Assembly: GCA_034008185.1 (NCBI GenBank)
Contig: CM067081.1
Coordinates: 10,415,821-10,479,820, forward strand
DNA from: Gorsachius magnificus
Lineage: Eukaryota > Chordata > Aves > Pelecaniformes > Ardeidae
Reading direction: 5' to 3'
Length of the DNA stretch: 64,000 nucleotides
The notes beneath the pieces are model-generated. The model was given only the letters and a program-made list of their open reading frames with translations, ran no database searches and was not told where the DNA came from. Of this stretch, positions 11,661 to 24,459 are shown piece after piece; position 1 is the first letter of the stretch; every line of letters starts with the position of its first letter. A program made the translations under genes and the position numbers.

Positions 11661-14600
11661 GGCCAAGCTTCTGCTTTATTCATAGCTCTGCCAGAGTAAC
11701 ATGGAAAGGAGTCAATAAGCAATAGAAGTCTGAAGCCTTGATTTGTTCCATGTGTCCTTCATTCATATCTTATTCAGGATAACAGGAGTGGTAATAAGAG
11801 GAAGAATATGGTAGCATGATATCTTCTAGATTTTTCCTCCTTCCAGAGCAACTTTTTTTCAGTTGGTAAGCCATGAGCAAATGCTGAAATGCAGGCTGAA
11901 ATAGAGAAAGCTTTAAGCAAGTGTTTAAGCTTAGTACTTGCAAAATAAATTCTTGCATAGTAAAAAATAGGGATGACTCTTTTGCAAACAGATGCACTTC
12001 TCAGGTTTTACCAAGAATTATGAACAACTTTCACCAGATCCACATTCAAGTAAATGTGAAGAAGTTCATGCTACATCTGAATTCTGCATTATAATTTTCT
12101 GAGTTATCTTGGAAACTTCTTATTACATATTTTATTGTTATTTTTATTTTGCTCTTAATCCTTATTTATATGGTATGAAAAAATCTGGAAAAAGCATTTT
12201 ATTGAGGCAGGAGTAGACTATGATTTAGGGAAACAGATAATAAAATATTAATAGTTCACAAATTTACTCCATGCCTGAGTGAATATCTTTATTGATCACA
12301 AGCATTACAATAAGACTTTGTATATAAAATACATGCATCAGAGAGTGCTATTGTGCCTGGCAAGCCTTAAATTATAGTAGACGTTTTCAGGAACCATGTG
12401 GTTTTGTATTAAAAGGTAATAAAATATGATAAAGCATCAAAACGAACAGTTTAGCTTTGTGTAGCTTTTAGTGTGTATAAAATGTATGCATCAAACAAAG
12501 AAAAGTCTTCGTAAAAATATACATAGCACATAAGACTAGAAGACCAGGCATGACGTTTTAGCTGTGATACATCATGCTGATGAGAGACTCCTGTTTAAAT
12601 AACCACATCTCAGTGTAAAAAACAGCTTTAATTTATTTTTCCACTACCCTAAGAAGGCCTCACTGAATTTCTGGCCTTCATCTGTATTCCAGACACATAC
12701 TTCGGAATTTTTGAGATGTCTGAATGTTGTTTGATTTGCATCCAACTTGCTGACACAGCCCCAGTTTTGTTGCAGATCAAATAATCTAGCTTTTTGGAGG
12801 CGAGTGATTAGGAATTCTTATTGATGATTTATACAGTCCTGAATAAACTCATTTTATTTGGCTTGTCATAACCAGCTTTAATTTTCTGTTCTGCTAGTAA
12901 AAAGCTTAGTGGTTTGTTTATTGTACTGCTGTAATGTCAACAACCTAATCTACTTTAAAGAGCAAAGTCAATATTGTATTTTATTAAAGCAAATGTGAAG
13001 TTTAATTATATGTTTCAGTTAACCTGGGCCTTGTGTTAGCTTTTATTATTTTCCATAAGTAAATCTTTATTCAAAGCTCTTATGTCCTTCTTCTGCCCAG
13101 ATCGAAGAGCTAGCAAGTAGTGTCTCTTGCAGGGTTTGTTTGCAAGGGGTAGATATATTTTTCCACTCTGGCACTGTGGGCTTTGTGGATGCAGTAGCTG
13201 TTCTAGGACTAATAACTATTTTAGCTGATAGAAAGATGTACGTGACGTTGAGCCATTACCCTTGCTGAAGCCTGGGGTGCAAACTTGTTCTTGCTCTCTC
13301 TCTGAAACACTTTGTATTTGGTCTCTGGTGTGATTTGGGAAACCACAGGCTATCCAGGACACCCACATGGGGCTGATGGGGATGACACAGGACCTACAGG
13401 GAGACCCATATGATAGCTGGAGGCTGAGCTGGATGTGGTACATGTAGGCAAACAAACCAAATCCTCCCTGCAAATGCAGCATACCTCTCTAATCTGGAAG
13501 TCACACTGAATACACAAATAATTATTTGATTCTTCATCACAAGATTCAATAATCACAAACCAAATGTGTCCTACCAAGTCTTGGCCTCCAGGCTATTGAG
13601 TCTGGCTGTAATCTAGGGAGGGATGAGATCTATACATTCCAGGTTCTGCTCTCTTATCATATGAACCTGGAGTTGAATTTAATCCTTCCACAGATACATA
13701 ATAAGAATGTCAGAAGCAAGACCTCTGTGGTGAATTTTTATTACTGCAGCTACAGAATATTCAGTAGGGTGGAGAAATGAGCAGTTTACTTTTTGTTGAA
13801 GGCAAACCTGATTATCTTTAGTTAGGATTTTTTTTTATTCTTGTAAAAATTTATTTAAATTCATTTCTATCATCTTAAATAAACACATTTTAAAAGGGAA
13901 TAGGAAAATAGCCTTTTGCTCTTACAAATTCACCTTAATCTATACTTTAGATCTAAGCACTTAAATAAATTGAATTTTTGGAAACCAGTTCCTTCCATCT
14001 TAAACTATTAAATTCAAAAATGAATAGACTGTCAGCTACAAGTCCAAAAAATTTACAGAAAATATCAAAAATTTTACAAGTTTCACATTAGCTTAATTGT
14101 CGAGGAATGATGAGGCCAGAATTCTACTAATCACAGATTACATTGAACCAGCAAGGATTTGAAACGAAACTCCATGTATTATAAAGTAGTAGGAGAGGTT
14201 CAGAAAGGGGTTGTGAAGTATTTAACACCACCTCTTCCTCTACTTCCATATTTTTAGTTCACAGTCCCTGAGGTGCTGATGTCAAACACACTATCAAAAT
14301 AATGCCTTAAGGTTTTGTCAGTTCAAATTATCTTTCCACCATCACTCCTATTGCCAGTAAGATATTGATTCAAGACAAATTTCTCCTGCCCAATTAAGAT
14401 TATTCTCTTGCAGGAACACAAACTGATCAATATTGTCTATAATAGTCCCCGAGCCCCATTCAGACCCTGAGACCCATTTAATCTGTTAAATGAATGCATA
14501 CAGGCAACGTATTAGCTACTCTGCTAAATTAATTTTAGTGACACCCCTTTGTTCATTCTTTGATTTACAGTAACAGAACCTCTCTCACCCCCAGAAGGAA

Positions 14601-15587
14601 GGTTTACACTCTACCAGGATAAGAACCACCTAACCAAGAATCACCCCTGCACAGCCTAATTAAGGTCTCTTTGAAGCAGCAAGAATAGACCTGTGTGGGT
14701 TGGAGGATACTTCACTAAACTGACTAGCAAAAACGAATGAGAAAAATCATAATGGACACCTAATCGTTAGGAAAAAAAATCCCTGATCCCCACAGGTGAT
14801 AACTTTATGCTCTATAGCATGAGAGTTGATTATCCTTATCATAACAGCAACATACATAATGATAAATGTTATTAGTGGTCATAAAATTATCCACCCCTTT
14901 AGAATTTCTGCCACAGTATTTAAATCAAATACTTCCTTCAACAATAAAACCCAAATTGCTGAATATGGATTGCATACAGATGTATATCTCTTTTTATTCT
15001 AAACTTACTTCCAATTTAATTTAACTGTGGTATTCCCTGCGCACCATGTCCTTCATAATTTTCACAGTAAGCCCCCTAATTTCTTCTTCTTATGCAGCTA
15101 AGCAATTCCAACCTTGGTGACGCCTCTGTTTATGCTCGGTCTATAGCCATTTATTTTGCCCCATGGTGAGTTTTGTAATTTCACATATGTTTTACCTAAT
15201 GTTGGGTGACCACATTTGGATTAAGGACTACAGAAGTATACGATTCGTTAATGCCTTTTAGTGTAGCTGAGTTTTTTTGGCTTTACAGATTTTAATCTGT
15301 TTTAGCACACTTGCAAAGTTATTCACAGTAATCTCAGGTTATTTTCCTCAGAAAATCCCATATGAATAAAATCCACATGTGAAAAGCTTTGATTACTTTG
15401 TCCATTATTACTGGTTACACTCCTTTGGTGTTTCTACACTAAAATAAAACACTAATACTTACTCAGCTATCAGGAGGTTGGATTTGTTTCAAGTCATTTA
15501 CAATACTTTTTCTTCCCCCTCAGCTGGTTTAAAGGAGTGAAGTTATCCCAGATGCTTTTTTTGACATTTGCAGATGAACACTTCTGA
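11661..15587. other. AT-rich unique sequence, nothing recognised
   Basis: No gene or known repeat seen. Open frames are at most 88 codons, and the two longer ones (13216-13577, minus strand) overlap in different frames without domain features. Confidence 0.55.
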
Positions 15588-15650
15588 ATTTTCTTTTGTG
15601 GTACTTTTGATTTTTCTTTTGCGGTACTTTTGATTTTTCTTTTGTGGTTA
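15588..15650. repeat. Short tandem repeat, 23-bp unit, about 2.7 copies
   Basis: Unit 1 (15588-15609, 22 bp) and unit 2 (15610-15632, 23 bp) differ by one T insertion and one T/C change in the TTTTGYGGTAC core. A partial third unit runs to 15650. The near identity suggests recent local duplication. Confidence 0.85.
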
Positions 15651-18344
15651 ATACTGCTGATAATAATAATATAGGCCAAAACACCGCTCCTTCTGTGCTA
15701 GGAAATGAAGATCATTACTTCATGTATAATTTGGTCACAAGTGGAAAGAGAATTTTCCTTCTCTTCATGTAATAAAATTCACCACAGACAGTAAGCCAGA
15801 ATTTTGATTACGTGACTCAGTGCAGGTCTGCCAAGGTCAGTGTTGCTCTACTCCTAAGTCCAATAGGGAATAGGTCCCCGTAGGTCCTCTGATGACTGTG
15901 GAGAAAAAGGTGATCAGAGTTCAAAGTGTTGCATTTCATCAATAAGACCTGACAGGCCGATGTGCTTGTGCATCTCTCCTCTCGTAGGGCTATCACGGTC
16001 ATATATTTTCTGAAATACTGTTATGTCTTTCACAAAGGTTTGCAGACCAGGCCTCTGTTGAGAAATCATAAATAATAGATGAAATCACACAATGGAGTGA
16101 GTCTGCAGGTAGAAAGCAGCTAAGCTGTGACATTATGCCCAGATAAAAGTATGTCCCATTTAATTTCCAGTTTTGAGTGTTCCTCCCTGTCTTATGGAAG
16201 AGTTTAGAATTTGTTCCAATTTTTCAGGTCAAGCATTAGGTGTTGAAACCAGCTCCTTTGGACTGATAAGCCCAGAGGTTGGGCATTTTTTCAGGTATCA
16301 GTAATATAACTTCCTTTTTGAATCTAAGATGGGTGGTGACATGCAATGTCATGAAATCAAATCAAGTCTATGCAGGTTTTCATGACTGTGATTCTGCTTT
16401 CTTGCATTTATTGGGAAAATACAAGGCACAGCTTGTAGCTTGAGATGCCGTGGCTGATTGGTATGAACCAGAAAACAAAGCATTTCTAAAATGCGCGTGC
16501 TGAAAAGTGAGTCTGCAGAGAAAAGAATTGCACTGCAGGGTGCCCTGCTTACTTTGTCTTATTGACATTATGTCAGATGTGGTCAAAAGACAAGCAAAAT
16601 GATCATTTTTCTAACCACTGCCACTGAAGACTCACTGTGGAAGCTAACAGCCAAAATATGATCTTCCTGGCTCATGAATCAATAACAGCAATAAAGCACT
16701 TACAGGTCATATTCTTCTATCAGTTGCACCTATATAATTAAATCGTGAGAAAAATTCAGCCTTCGTTTACATCTGAGGACCACTGCTGGACTGCTGCTAC
16801 TGTTTAACTGGAATAACTAGAATTCAAGGGCATTATACTTATTTACCTCATGGAGTATGAATCCCATGTCTTTCACTGGGAGGCTCAAAGGCTGAGTTGA
16901 GTGCATTCTCCCAGTAGACCTGCACAGGATTCAACAGGATAATCTATTCTTTTTAAACCTTGTTGTAAGCTGTTGTGTGACGTTGCACTGTTCTTTCATG
17001 TTCATTGCTTTTCCTAGCATATGCTCATATCTTGTGAAGGGTCTCCTGTATAAATCCCTCACTGGTCTCTCAGGCCTGGTCAGAGCCAGCTAGTGCTTTG
17101 ATGTTACCAAAGAAAAGATGCTGGAGACGTGCATGGTATTAATAGGTGCTACCGTGAGGCTACATCAAACCCTATGGAGAGAGACTGTCTGTTGGTTTTT
17201 TAGTGTCATCTGAGACATTTGCAACAGCAATAGCTAAAATCTTTTATCCACACAAGTCTGGTATGAAAACTGATGGATAACAAATTAGTCACTCCAAAAG
17301 ACTCCATTTTATTTTAATGTTCACACTCTAGAAGAAACTCGGTGTTAGAGAAACTTCAGGAAATCCTCAAATCAATATGTACAGCAGCTACCTTCCATTT
17401 CTGAGCAACAAGGGAAAAGGGATTTACTGAAAATATGTTCCTCTTTCATTGGCTCTGTAAGGCCTCTCCTCTCTGATAATTGGATGAAGCAAATTTCAGA
17501 GTTATAATTAGCTTTTGATTCTGTAGAAGTGAACTTTAGCATATGGATTGCAATTAACTCCTCCTGACAGTTAGAACAAAGCACAGAGATGAACGATGTC
17601 ATACCTGTTAAACAAAAGGTCAGATTCAAACCACAATTTAGGTATGAAAAATAAGGCTTCCAAGCAGTATTCAGCTGCATATGCTCTAAATTTCAGTCCT
17701 GGAAAGCCCATCCAGCTGCCTTCTGACACTGGCAGCTGAACTCTGGATGGTCCCACTTCTAATGTCCCTCTGGGTAGCCTGAGTCATGCCAAGGGAGCTC
17801 AGGTGGGTACGTGACTAACTGACACCCTCGGTAAGGCACTCATGGGAGAGAGACTGGGCTTTCCTCTCGGGTCTGTCACTGTGCTGACATTAACTGTTAC
17901 TGACGGAATCACAGAGAGAGTCCCTACAGCAAGGACCTGGCCCGTAGCTCAGGATTTCTGCTACTGTCCTGGAGGATGATTTCAACAGCCTCAGGCAGAA
18001 GTTGACATTAAACCTAAATCTTCTCTTTCCAGAGGAAGTTCTTTAACCGTTGGCTGATGCCATGGTCACCACTAACTCCTGTGTTTTGAAATGAAAGTGA
18101 GCCATGCTCTGCATTTGGAAAGACAGGAGAAAAGCTTCTTCTCTAGGAGTGATGCCTACATCTGTTGCGAGAATCGCAGCCTTACCTACCTGAGAGAAGG
18201 ATGCTACAAAAAATCGCAGCCCTCCGCAATCCACTTTGGGCTTGTCTGGACAGCCCCTGTTCCATGGTGTGTCCCTATTTGGGGAACACTATAACACATC
18301 AGGACCCCAGGGACTTAAATTCTAACAATTCAATGATCGATACA
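15651..18344. other. Unique sequence, nothing recognised
   Basis: No gene, RNA gene or classified repeat seen. Base composition rises slightly around 17700-17960 without a supporting reading frame. Confidence 0.5.
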
Positions 18345-18430
18345 TTATTTTTCCAACCCTGTCTTCTGTTTTGCTATCTGGAAAATGGGTACAATGATGC
18401 TAACCCACTATTTAAGTGCAATGAAGACAA
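18345..18430 (+). mobile_element. Possible MIR-type SINE fragment
   Basis: The segment with CTATCTGGAAAATGGGTACA (18376-18395), followed by ATGATGCTAACCCA, parallels the MIR core (CTCATCTGTAAAATGGGGATAATAATAGTACC). Only the central part is visible and the limits are rough. MIR fragments occur at low density in bird genomes. Confidence 0.4.
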
Positions 18431-21400
18431 GTACTGGAGAACTTTGTCTAAGAGGTAGGTGGTATTACATATATGTACACTATGTATGCATGGTACAATA
18501 TATATGGAATATTTTGCAAAACACTGCACAGTGAAGTACTGTTCTATGTGGGATTCTAGCGTTTTTATACTTGTTGCTTTCTTTTAGCAGTATATGTGTG
18601 GCTGGAAAAGGGCATTTGCATTTATTATCTTATTGGTTTTCATGTAAAATGCACGAATTTTACATAAGAAAAATAAAAGACATCTGTGCCTGGTTGTTGG
18701 ATTGTCAGATAGGCAATTCCTCCCAAGTTATGTTTTTCTTCCCCTTCTCTGCAGTTTTGATTGTAATTCAAATTGTCAATCTACAAAGAGAAGCTCCACT
18801 TTCCTTGGTATTTGCTCCTGACCACACTGAAAGAAGGAAGTATTAAAAATTTCATGAGAAAGCATATTATGATGCTCCAAGCTGGCTTGTCTGGACAAAA
18901 GAATTCCAATGAGAACAGTTATGCTTTAAATAAAATTTCAGCATTTTCTTTGCTAATTAAAACCAAACCATGGGATGATTCCTTGGCTGATATAAACTAG
19001 GATTATTGTACATAGCAACTTATACCAGGTGAAGATTGCACGCTGAGACGCTTCTATTGATTTGTACATGCAAGAGACATTTCAAACGAATGTGTTCCCT
19101 CATAGCAGAAATGCATTTAAAAGCAAAAAAATAGGTGTTATGGTTTTCAAAATTATTTTTATCTGTCCTCAACTTATTTCAAAGGACTTTAATTTAAGAA
19201 TCTATAGGGTTTTTCTAGCTCTTTAGGATTATAAAACAGTGTTTAATTACACATAATAGGTCTACTGGTGCTTTAGGTATGGCAATGAATTAGAAAATAT
19301 TTATGTTCTCTCACATTATGGATTTTCAGTAGTGCATCATCCTTGGTGGGTACGTGTGTACTAGCAGCCAGAGACCAGACAATGCTCTGACCCTCCAGGC
19401 AACTCCCTTGGCCTGATTTGCTTCCATTTAGCTCAATCTATTCCTCTCCAAATCAGGGTGGTCTTCACCAAACTGCCATTTGGGAATGGTCCCTTGGCTA
19501 GTCCCTGACCACTCCTCTGTATTGTCTAGAGGAGTGCTAAGTAGCTTGAGTCAAAAAAATGCCAGAAGTGCCCTAACATTTAAGCTTTAGGGATAATCCC
19601 AGGTCAATGCTTGAGCCATGTCCTAATCTTGTTTTATATGCTACTGCTTATTTAGCTTTTCAAGCTATGCAGAAACTATTTATTTCATATTCTTTTATCA
19701 TGCAGTCTTTCTTTACATATGAATTAGCATTTTCAAAGACACAGGACAGGGAAAGAAGAAAACATGTAAATAGCAGGAATGCATTTACTGTGACCATATT
19801 TCAGTCAAAACAAGAAGAAAAAGTGACACACAGAGAAGGCCAGGATATATTGTATATGTAGGCAGGAAATAAGGTTTCAGATTTGCATAGAAATCCTGAA
19901 ACAGAAATGTAAAAATATAACTGCTCCTGGGTGTGTTGTTTCCCTGATGGCAAACATCAGGCTGTAAATGTCTTTCAACTGTGTATCCAAGGCGTTTGTA
20001 CCAATAAATGGAAACTCTCTTGCTGCTATTACCAGAGCTATTTTTATCAATTTAACCTCTCTGGGGTTCATTCTGATCCTTTCTATTTTGTAGCTGAGAT
20101 ACATCTGTTAGAATTCCTGATGCCTTTCCTTAGCTGAATTTTGATCATCCTTTCCACTTTTTTGTTTGCAGTGTTGTAAATTGATATTTTTCTGAATTTG
20201 GTTATACAGGTCTAATAAATATCCTTCTCATCCAAGCAGCTCTCTTTCCTCCTTCTTTCCCAGCTGGTCTAGGACACAATGTAATGAGGGGAAAAAAACC
20301 CTCTCATCAGCTTATAGCCATATGGACAATCAGCTAATTTGTCAACATTTTGTTTTGAGGAGGAAGCAATTGCAGTCCAGGTGATAATGAAAGACAGGTG
20401 ATAACAGGCAGTAGCTTATTTAGAGACCTGTGTGGGTTTTTGAGGTCCTGTGATCCAGCACTTCTCCTATCCATTTAATTTATCTTTTATATCATGTTGC
20501 TCTACCATTGCACACCTTATGGACATGTACCTGCAAAACCATCCTTGCGAAGAAGGGAAGCTCTATCACTGTTTCACAGATGGTAAACCACAAAACCATA
20601 AGGACCTCCATCTCAGCATCACGCCATGCTTTGTCCTCAGCTCCAAAATTTGGAAGGTGTAGATTCATATTAGTAAAGTGGTCCACTTGGGCTACACAGC
20701 TTCACTGGGAGATCAGATTGATTAGCTGAAGTGTACTGTCACTGCTGTTCTGCTTTCACCACTCAGGCTGCTGCTTTTGCATGGCATTGGTCTGGACACA
20801 CAAGCTTGTTCAGAGCTGGCTCAGCTACACATAGCGTGAAAGTGTCTTGTGAATCTTAACTGTTCCTGGCGTGATTTGCTCATTGTCCATAAAAATCCTC
20901 TGTCTGGTCTGGGAACTGAACTCAGTCTGTGGATCCCACCACGGTACCACAAGCATGAATCGATCTATCTTAGGTATTTAGGTGCTGAGTGTGAAAAATA
21001 TTCAAATGTACCTGTAGGTTTTACGTAATTGATATTTTATATGCTGGTTTCTGCCTCAATGTATCTAATTTCTACCAAACACCAACAAATTAATTTCCTG
21101 CCATTAAAACCTGGGAGTCGATCTGATGTTCTGGCTGATGGCCTTTAAACAAGACAGATATGCAATCAATAAAAGGTTTCTTCTCTCTAAGTGAGGCTAG
21201 GATAAAGTGTCAGTACAATGCACAAATCTTCACAACCTTTTCAGCTCAGACATGTCCCATTAGTAGTAAAACAAAAGCAAACGAAACAGAAACATCTACT
21301 TTCTTGAGAGATCACTAAGATGCTTATTTAGTCACTTAGACATTTTGCCTGAAAAGATAAAGGTCTATGTACTCTTGTTCACTTATCTGTCGGTAAATTA

Positions 21401-23501
21401 GAGGTAAAGGTATTGGTAACGATAAATTTACCCCAGTATAAATCCTGTATGTCCCTGAAGAGGATCCATGTTGTACTCTGATCTTGTTTAGGTTTTTATT
21501 CTACTTTTTTTTATCTATTTCTGAAATTTCAACTCTTAGGCTTTAGAACAAAACAATTAAAGTTCCTTCCCTGTGGAGGAGTGACAGGCACATTTTTATA
21601 TTTACTGTTATTGAGAAGAAACTATTTATTTTTTCATTATGCAAATAGATCCAGAAATAATTAGGAAGTATGGTAATGATATATGCAAATCCCAGCAAGA
21701 ACAATTTGTGACATTCCTATTTTATGTCATAGCAAAGAGCCTTTGACTTTCAAAGCACAAAAATACGGTAAACTTTGTAGGGTTAAGAGGGAACAACCCC
21801 GAATGATACACTAGCTTACCTTCCTAAAAAAAATAAAAGCAAGGAAAGGTGCTTTCCAACTCTCTCAATTTTATTTTTTGACTATAACTGTAACAGATGA
21901 GAATAGATCTTCTGGGTTGTCTTCTCTCATTTCCTGGTATCACAGGCTGCCATGTCAAATGTTCCTTTTCCACAAACTGGTGAAGAATGAGCTTTTGCTT
22001 TCACGTCTTCTTTTGAAAGGTTCCTCATAAATTCTTCATACTACACATCTTCACAATTTTTGGCAAAAGTTGGTTCCAGTTAGGTGGATAACTTCCATTT
22101 GACATAAGAAATTTTTTGCTGCTTTCCTGATCTATTTATGGAAGGAAAGCAATCAAACCTCTCTAAGCTTCTATTTTCCTGTGCTGAACAAGGTAAGCTG
22201 TTTTTATCTTGCAGTTAAGTTCTTCCTGAATGTCTTGATTTCTCTTCCAGTCCTTGAACACAGAAGGTTGAAAATTTTGTCTAGAATCCCAGCAGGAGTC
22301 TTTTTAGTGCCTTGTTGATTGGCTGTAGCAGCTTCTGGAAATATTGATCTAACATAACTTGCAGTCATTACCTTCTATTTATAATGACAGCAGTGTGGTT
22401 GAACCTCATCTTTAACTGCACAAAGGTCATTTTTATAACTCATAAGAGTCTTAAAATGGAGTAGTAGACCCCAGGTGCCAAGCTCTGCATGAAGAAGGTC
22501 TCTGTCATGCATATCTCATGAAAGATGTCCAGAGGATGTGATTCAAACATGGGGGGGCTGACCAGGACCATGGCCATGTGAGGTCCCTCTGTAACTATCC
22601 GTGGTGCGTGGAATGCATAGTTCAGTAAATGCCCCAGGATCAAAGATTCAGTAAGAGACAGTGAAGAGTCAGAAAAGATGATATGGAAATGATAGCTGGA
22701 AAGGTGTTACTTTCATGTGAATTTCTTATGTGGGCCTGAAATGTAGGGAGCAAAAAGGTGGTTTAGAGTCACCCTCTCCAGTTTTCCCTCCATCCCTGTG
22801 TGAAGTAGAGCAAGAAAATAAATACAAATCAGGCTCATACTGTTCACACACTCGAGACCTATCATGATTGGGTTCCTTATCAGTATTGCTTTTTCTGAGC
22901 ATACATCATTCATATAATTTTTTTTGTCAAATCCAGCATCCCTGAAGGATTAGTGTTCACTTTTAAAAAACTTAGATGAACTCAAATTTGCATTTCCCAT
23001 TTCACTCTGCCTCTCTAAGTACAATGTAATTCAGACCCATTTGAGTGATATAAATTTCATTTTAGAACTAGCTGGTTGATTATGCTAGAGACAGACATCT
23101 CAAAAAAAGAAAAAAAGATGGAGGAAAAAGTGACTTAGATTTGACTCGCTAGCATGTAGTCCCTATATTACAAAGAAACTGTAATTTTTAATCAGTCTTT
23201 AATAATAAAGTCAGCCCTACTGAAGTAGCTCAGTTTAATGTCAAATAAAGCAGAGTGGAATAACATTTTTCAGGTTTGGTCAAACGAAAACTTGGGATGG
23301 GGAAACACTATGTACAGCTGAGTCAAAAAAATGTTTTTCAGATTGTCCAGCAACAATGCTAAATAAAAGCAAATGAAAAATACACTTTGTTGTTAGGCGA
23401 ACCTAACATGCTTTGCTTTGTGTCATATTTTTAATCTATTTGTCTAACCTCAATTTTCTTTTTATTTCTGTCACTATTTATACGTCTTTTTCTGAAATAA
23501 G
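18431..23501. other. Unique AT-rich sequence, no supported gene
   Basis: Several frames of 60-97 codons occur on both strands, none with a recognisable domain. A strong acceptor-like tract (polypyrimidine then TCTCTGCAG) ends near 18754, but no matching donor closes an exon. A weak MIR-like string (TTTCACAGATGGTAAACC) lies near 20572-20589. Confidence 0.45.
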
Positions 23502-23581
23502 ATCTAGAAATTTCACATGGCCACCAAGCAGTGCCTTCCCTTCATCATCTTCTGAGGAGAGAAGCAGTTCAGAGCATCCAA
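23502..23581 (+). other. Candidate internal coding exon, 80 bp, product unknown
   Basis: A long T/C-rich tract (about 23450-23493) leads to an AG at 23500-23501, and the segment ends at a consensus donor GTAAGG at 23582. The frame that stays open reads R-S-R-N-F-T-W-P-P-S-S-A-F-P, then a serine/glutamate-rich run (SSSSEERSSSEHPS). The exon would start after two bases of a codon and end one base into the next. The segment is more GC-rich than its surroundings. I do not recognise the protein. It could be an untranslated exon of a long RNA or chance, and there is no second exon to link it to. Confidence 0.25.
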
Positions 23582-23711
23582 GTAAGGTTTATTTCAGTCT
23601 CAGCAAACACCTTTCTTCCCTCTTTTAATGGGCATGAGATCACTGGCTTAAGCAGCACATGTAACCTGGCTCACATGCTTACAGCTACAGAGAATCCTTT
23701 GAAGCTCAACT

Positions 23712-23845
23712 GCTAACAGTGCCACTTACTGAATCTGTGATCCTGGGGCATTTACTTAACTAGGTATTTCAAGCAGTTTGTATCTAAAAGGGTGAGTGCT
23801 AGTTACTGAGGCTTTGTTATGATTGCAAATGAGATTTCCACATTC
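23712..23845 (+). mobile_element. MIR-type SINE fragment
   Basis: GTGCCACTTACTGAATCTGT and GATCCTGGGGCATTTACTTAAC follow the MIR core (TGCCACTTACTAGCTGTGTGACCTTGGGCAAGTTACTTAAC) nearly base for base. The part after 23765 matches more loosely, down to the GATTGCAAATGAGA segment near 23821-23834, which corresponds to GATTAAATGAGA. It is an old, diverged amniote SINE relic. The ends are estimates. Confidence 0.6.
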
Positions 23846-24459
23846 CCACAAGGAGTTTAACTGCTTACTCCAGTTCATTTCAAGGGGCGCCCGGGATTTA
23901 ATTCCTTTAGACATTTTGGAAAATTCTGTCCTACTTAATTAATGTCTGTTCAACGCTTTGAACATGTTAAAAATGTATAAAAATATGATGTATTCTTGCT
24001 GTTCATGAAATATCCATGCAGCAGGTTGAAAGATATTTATGTGAACCATATAGCAAAGACTTATGAAGAAGTGATCAGATACTTGGAAGTGAGGTATTTT
24101 TGACAAACAAGTCGCATACAGAAATAAAAGGAGAAATCACAATAAATACAGACTGAGACAAATATTTCAAGCAGCTATGGTTATACTAGTACTCAAAAGC
24201 AGTGAGGGTTTAGCTGATAGGGGAAAAGTGGTCATTGGGACTCAATTAAATTCAACTTTAAGACCATGTAAAAAAAATCAGAGGAGAAAAATTGGAGTTT
24301 CTGTATTCCTCTATAGTGACTAAAAAATGGTTTTATTTTTCCTCAAAAGTGCTGCATGGCCCTTATTTCCCAAGTGTATCAGTGGAAGGTGTTGCATGCT
24401 CAGCACTGCTGAAAAATCAGGTCACCTTTTTAGAAGACTATGGGATGGAATTTCAAAAG
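23846..24459. other. Spacer before CR1, nothing recognised
   Basis: Short unique sequence between the MIR fragment and the CR1 copy. A 69-codon and a 93-codon frame start here and run into the CR1. They are not supported as genes. Confidence 0.5.

Noticed and set aside
20540..20600. TTTCACAGATGGTAAACC as a MIR antisense core
   Set aside because: Similarity is limited to about 18 bases and the rest does not follow MIR.
22190..22217. GTAAGC donor and TTGCAG acceptor 20-odd bases apart
   Set aside because: Too close together for a vertebrate intron. Chance splice-like strings.
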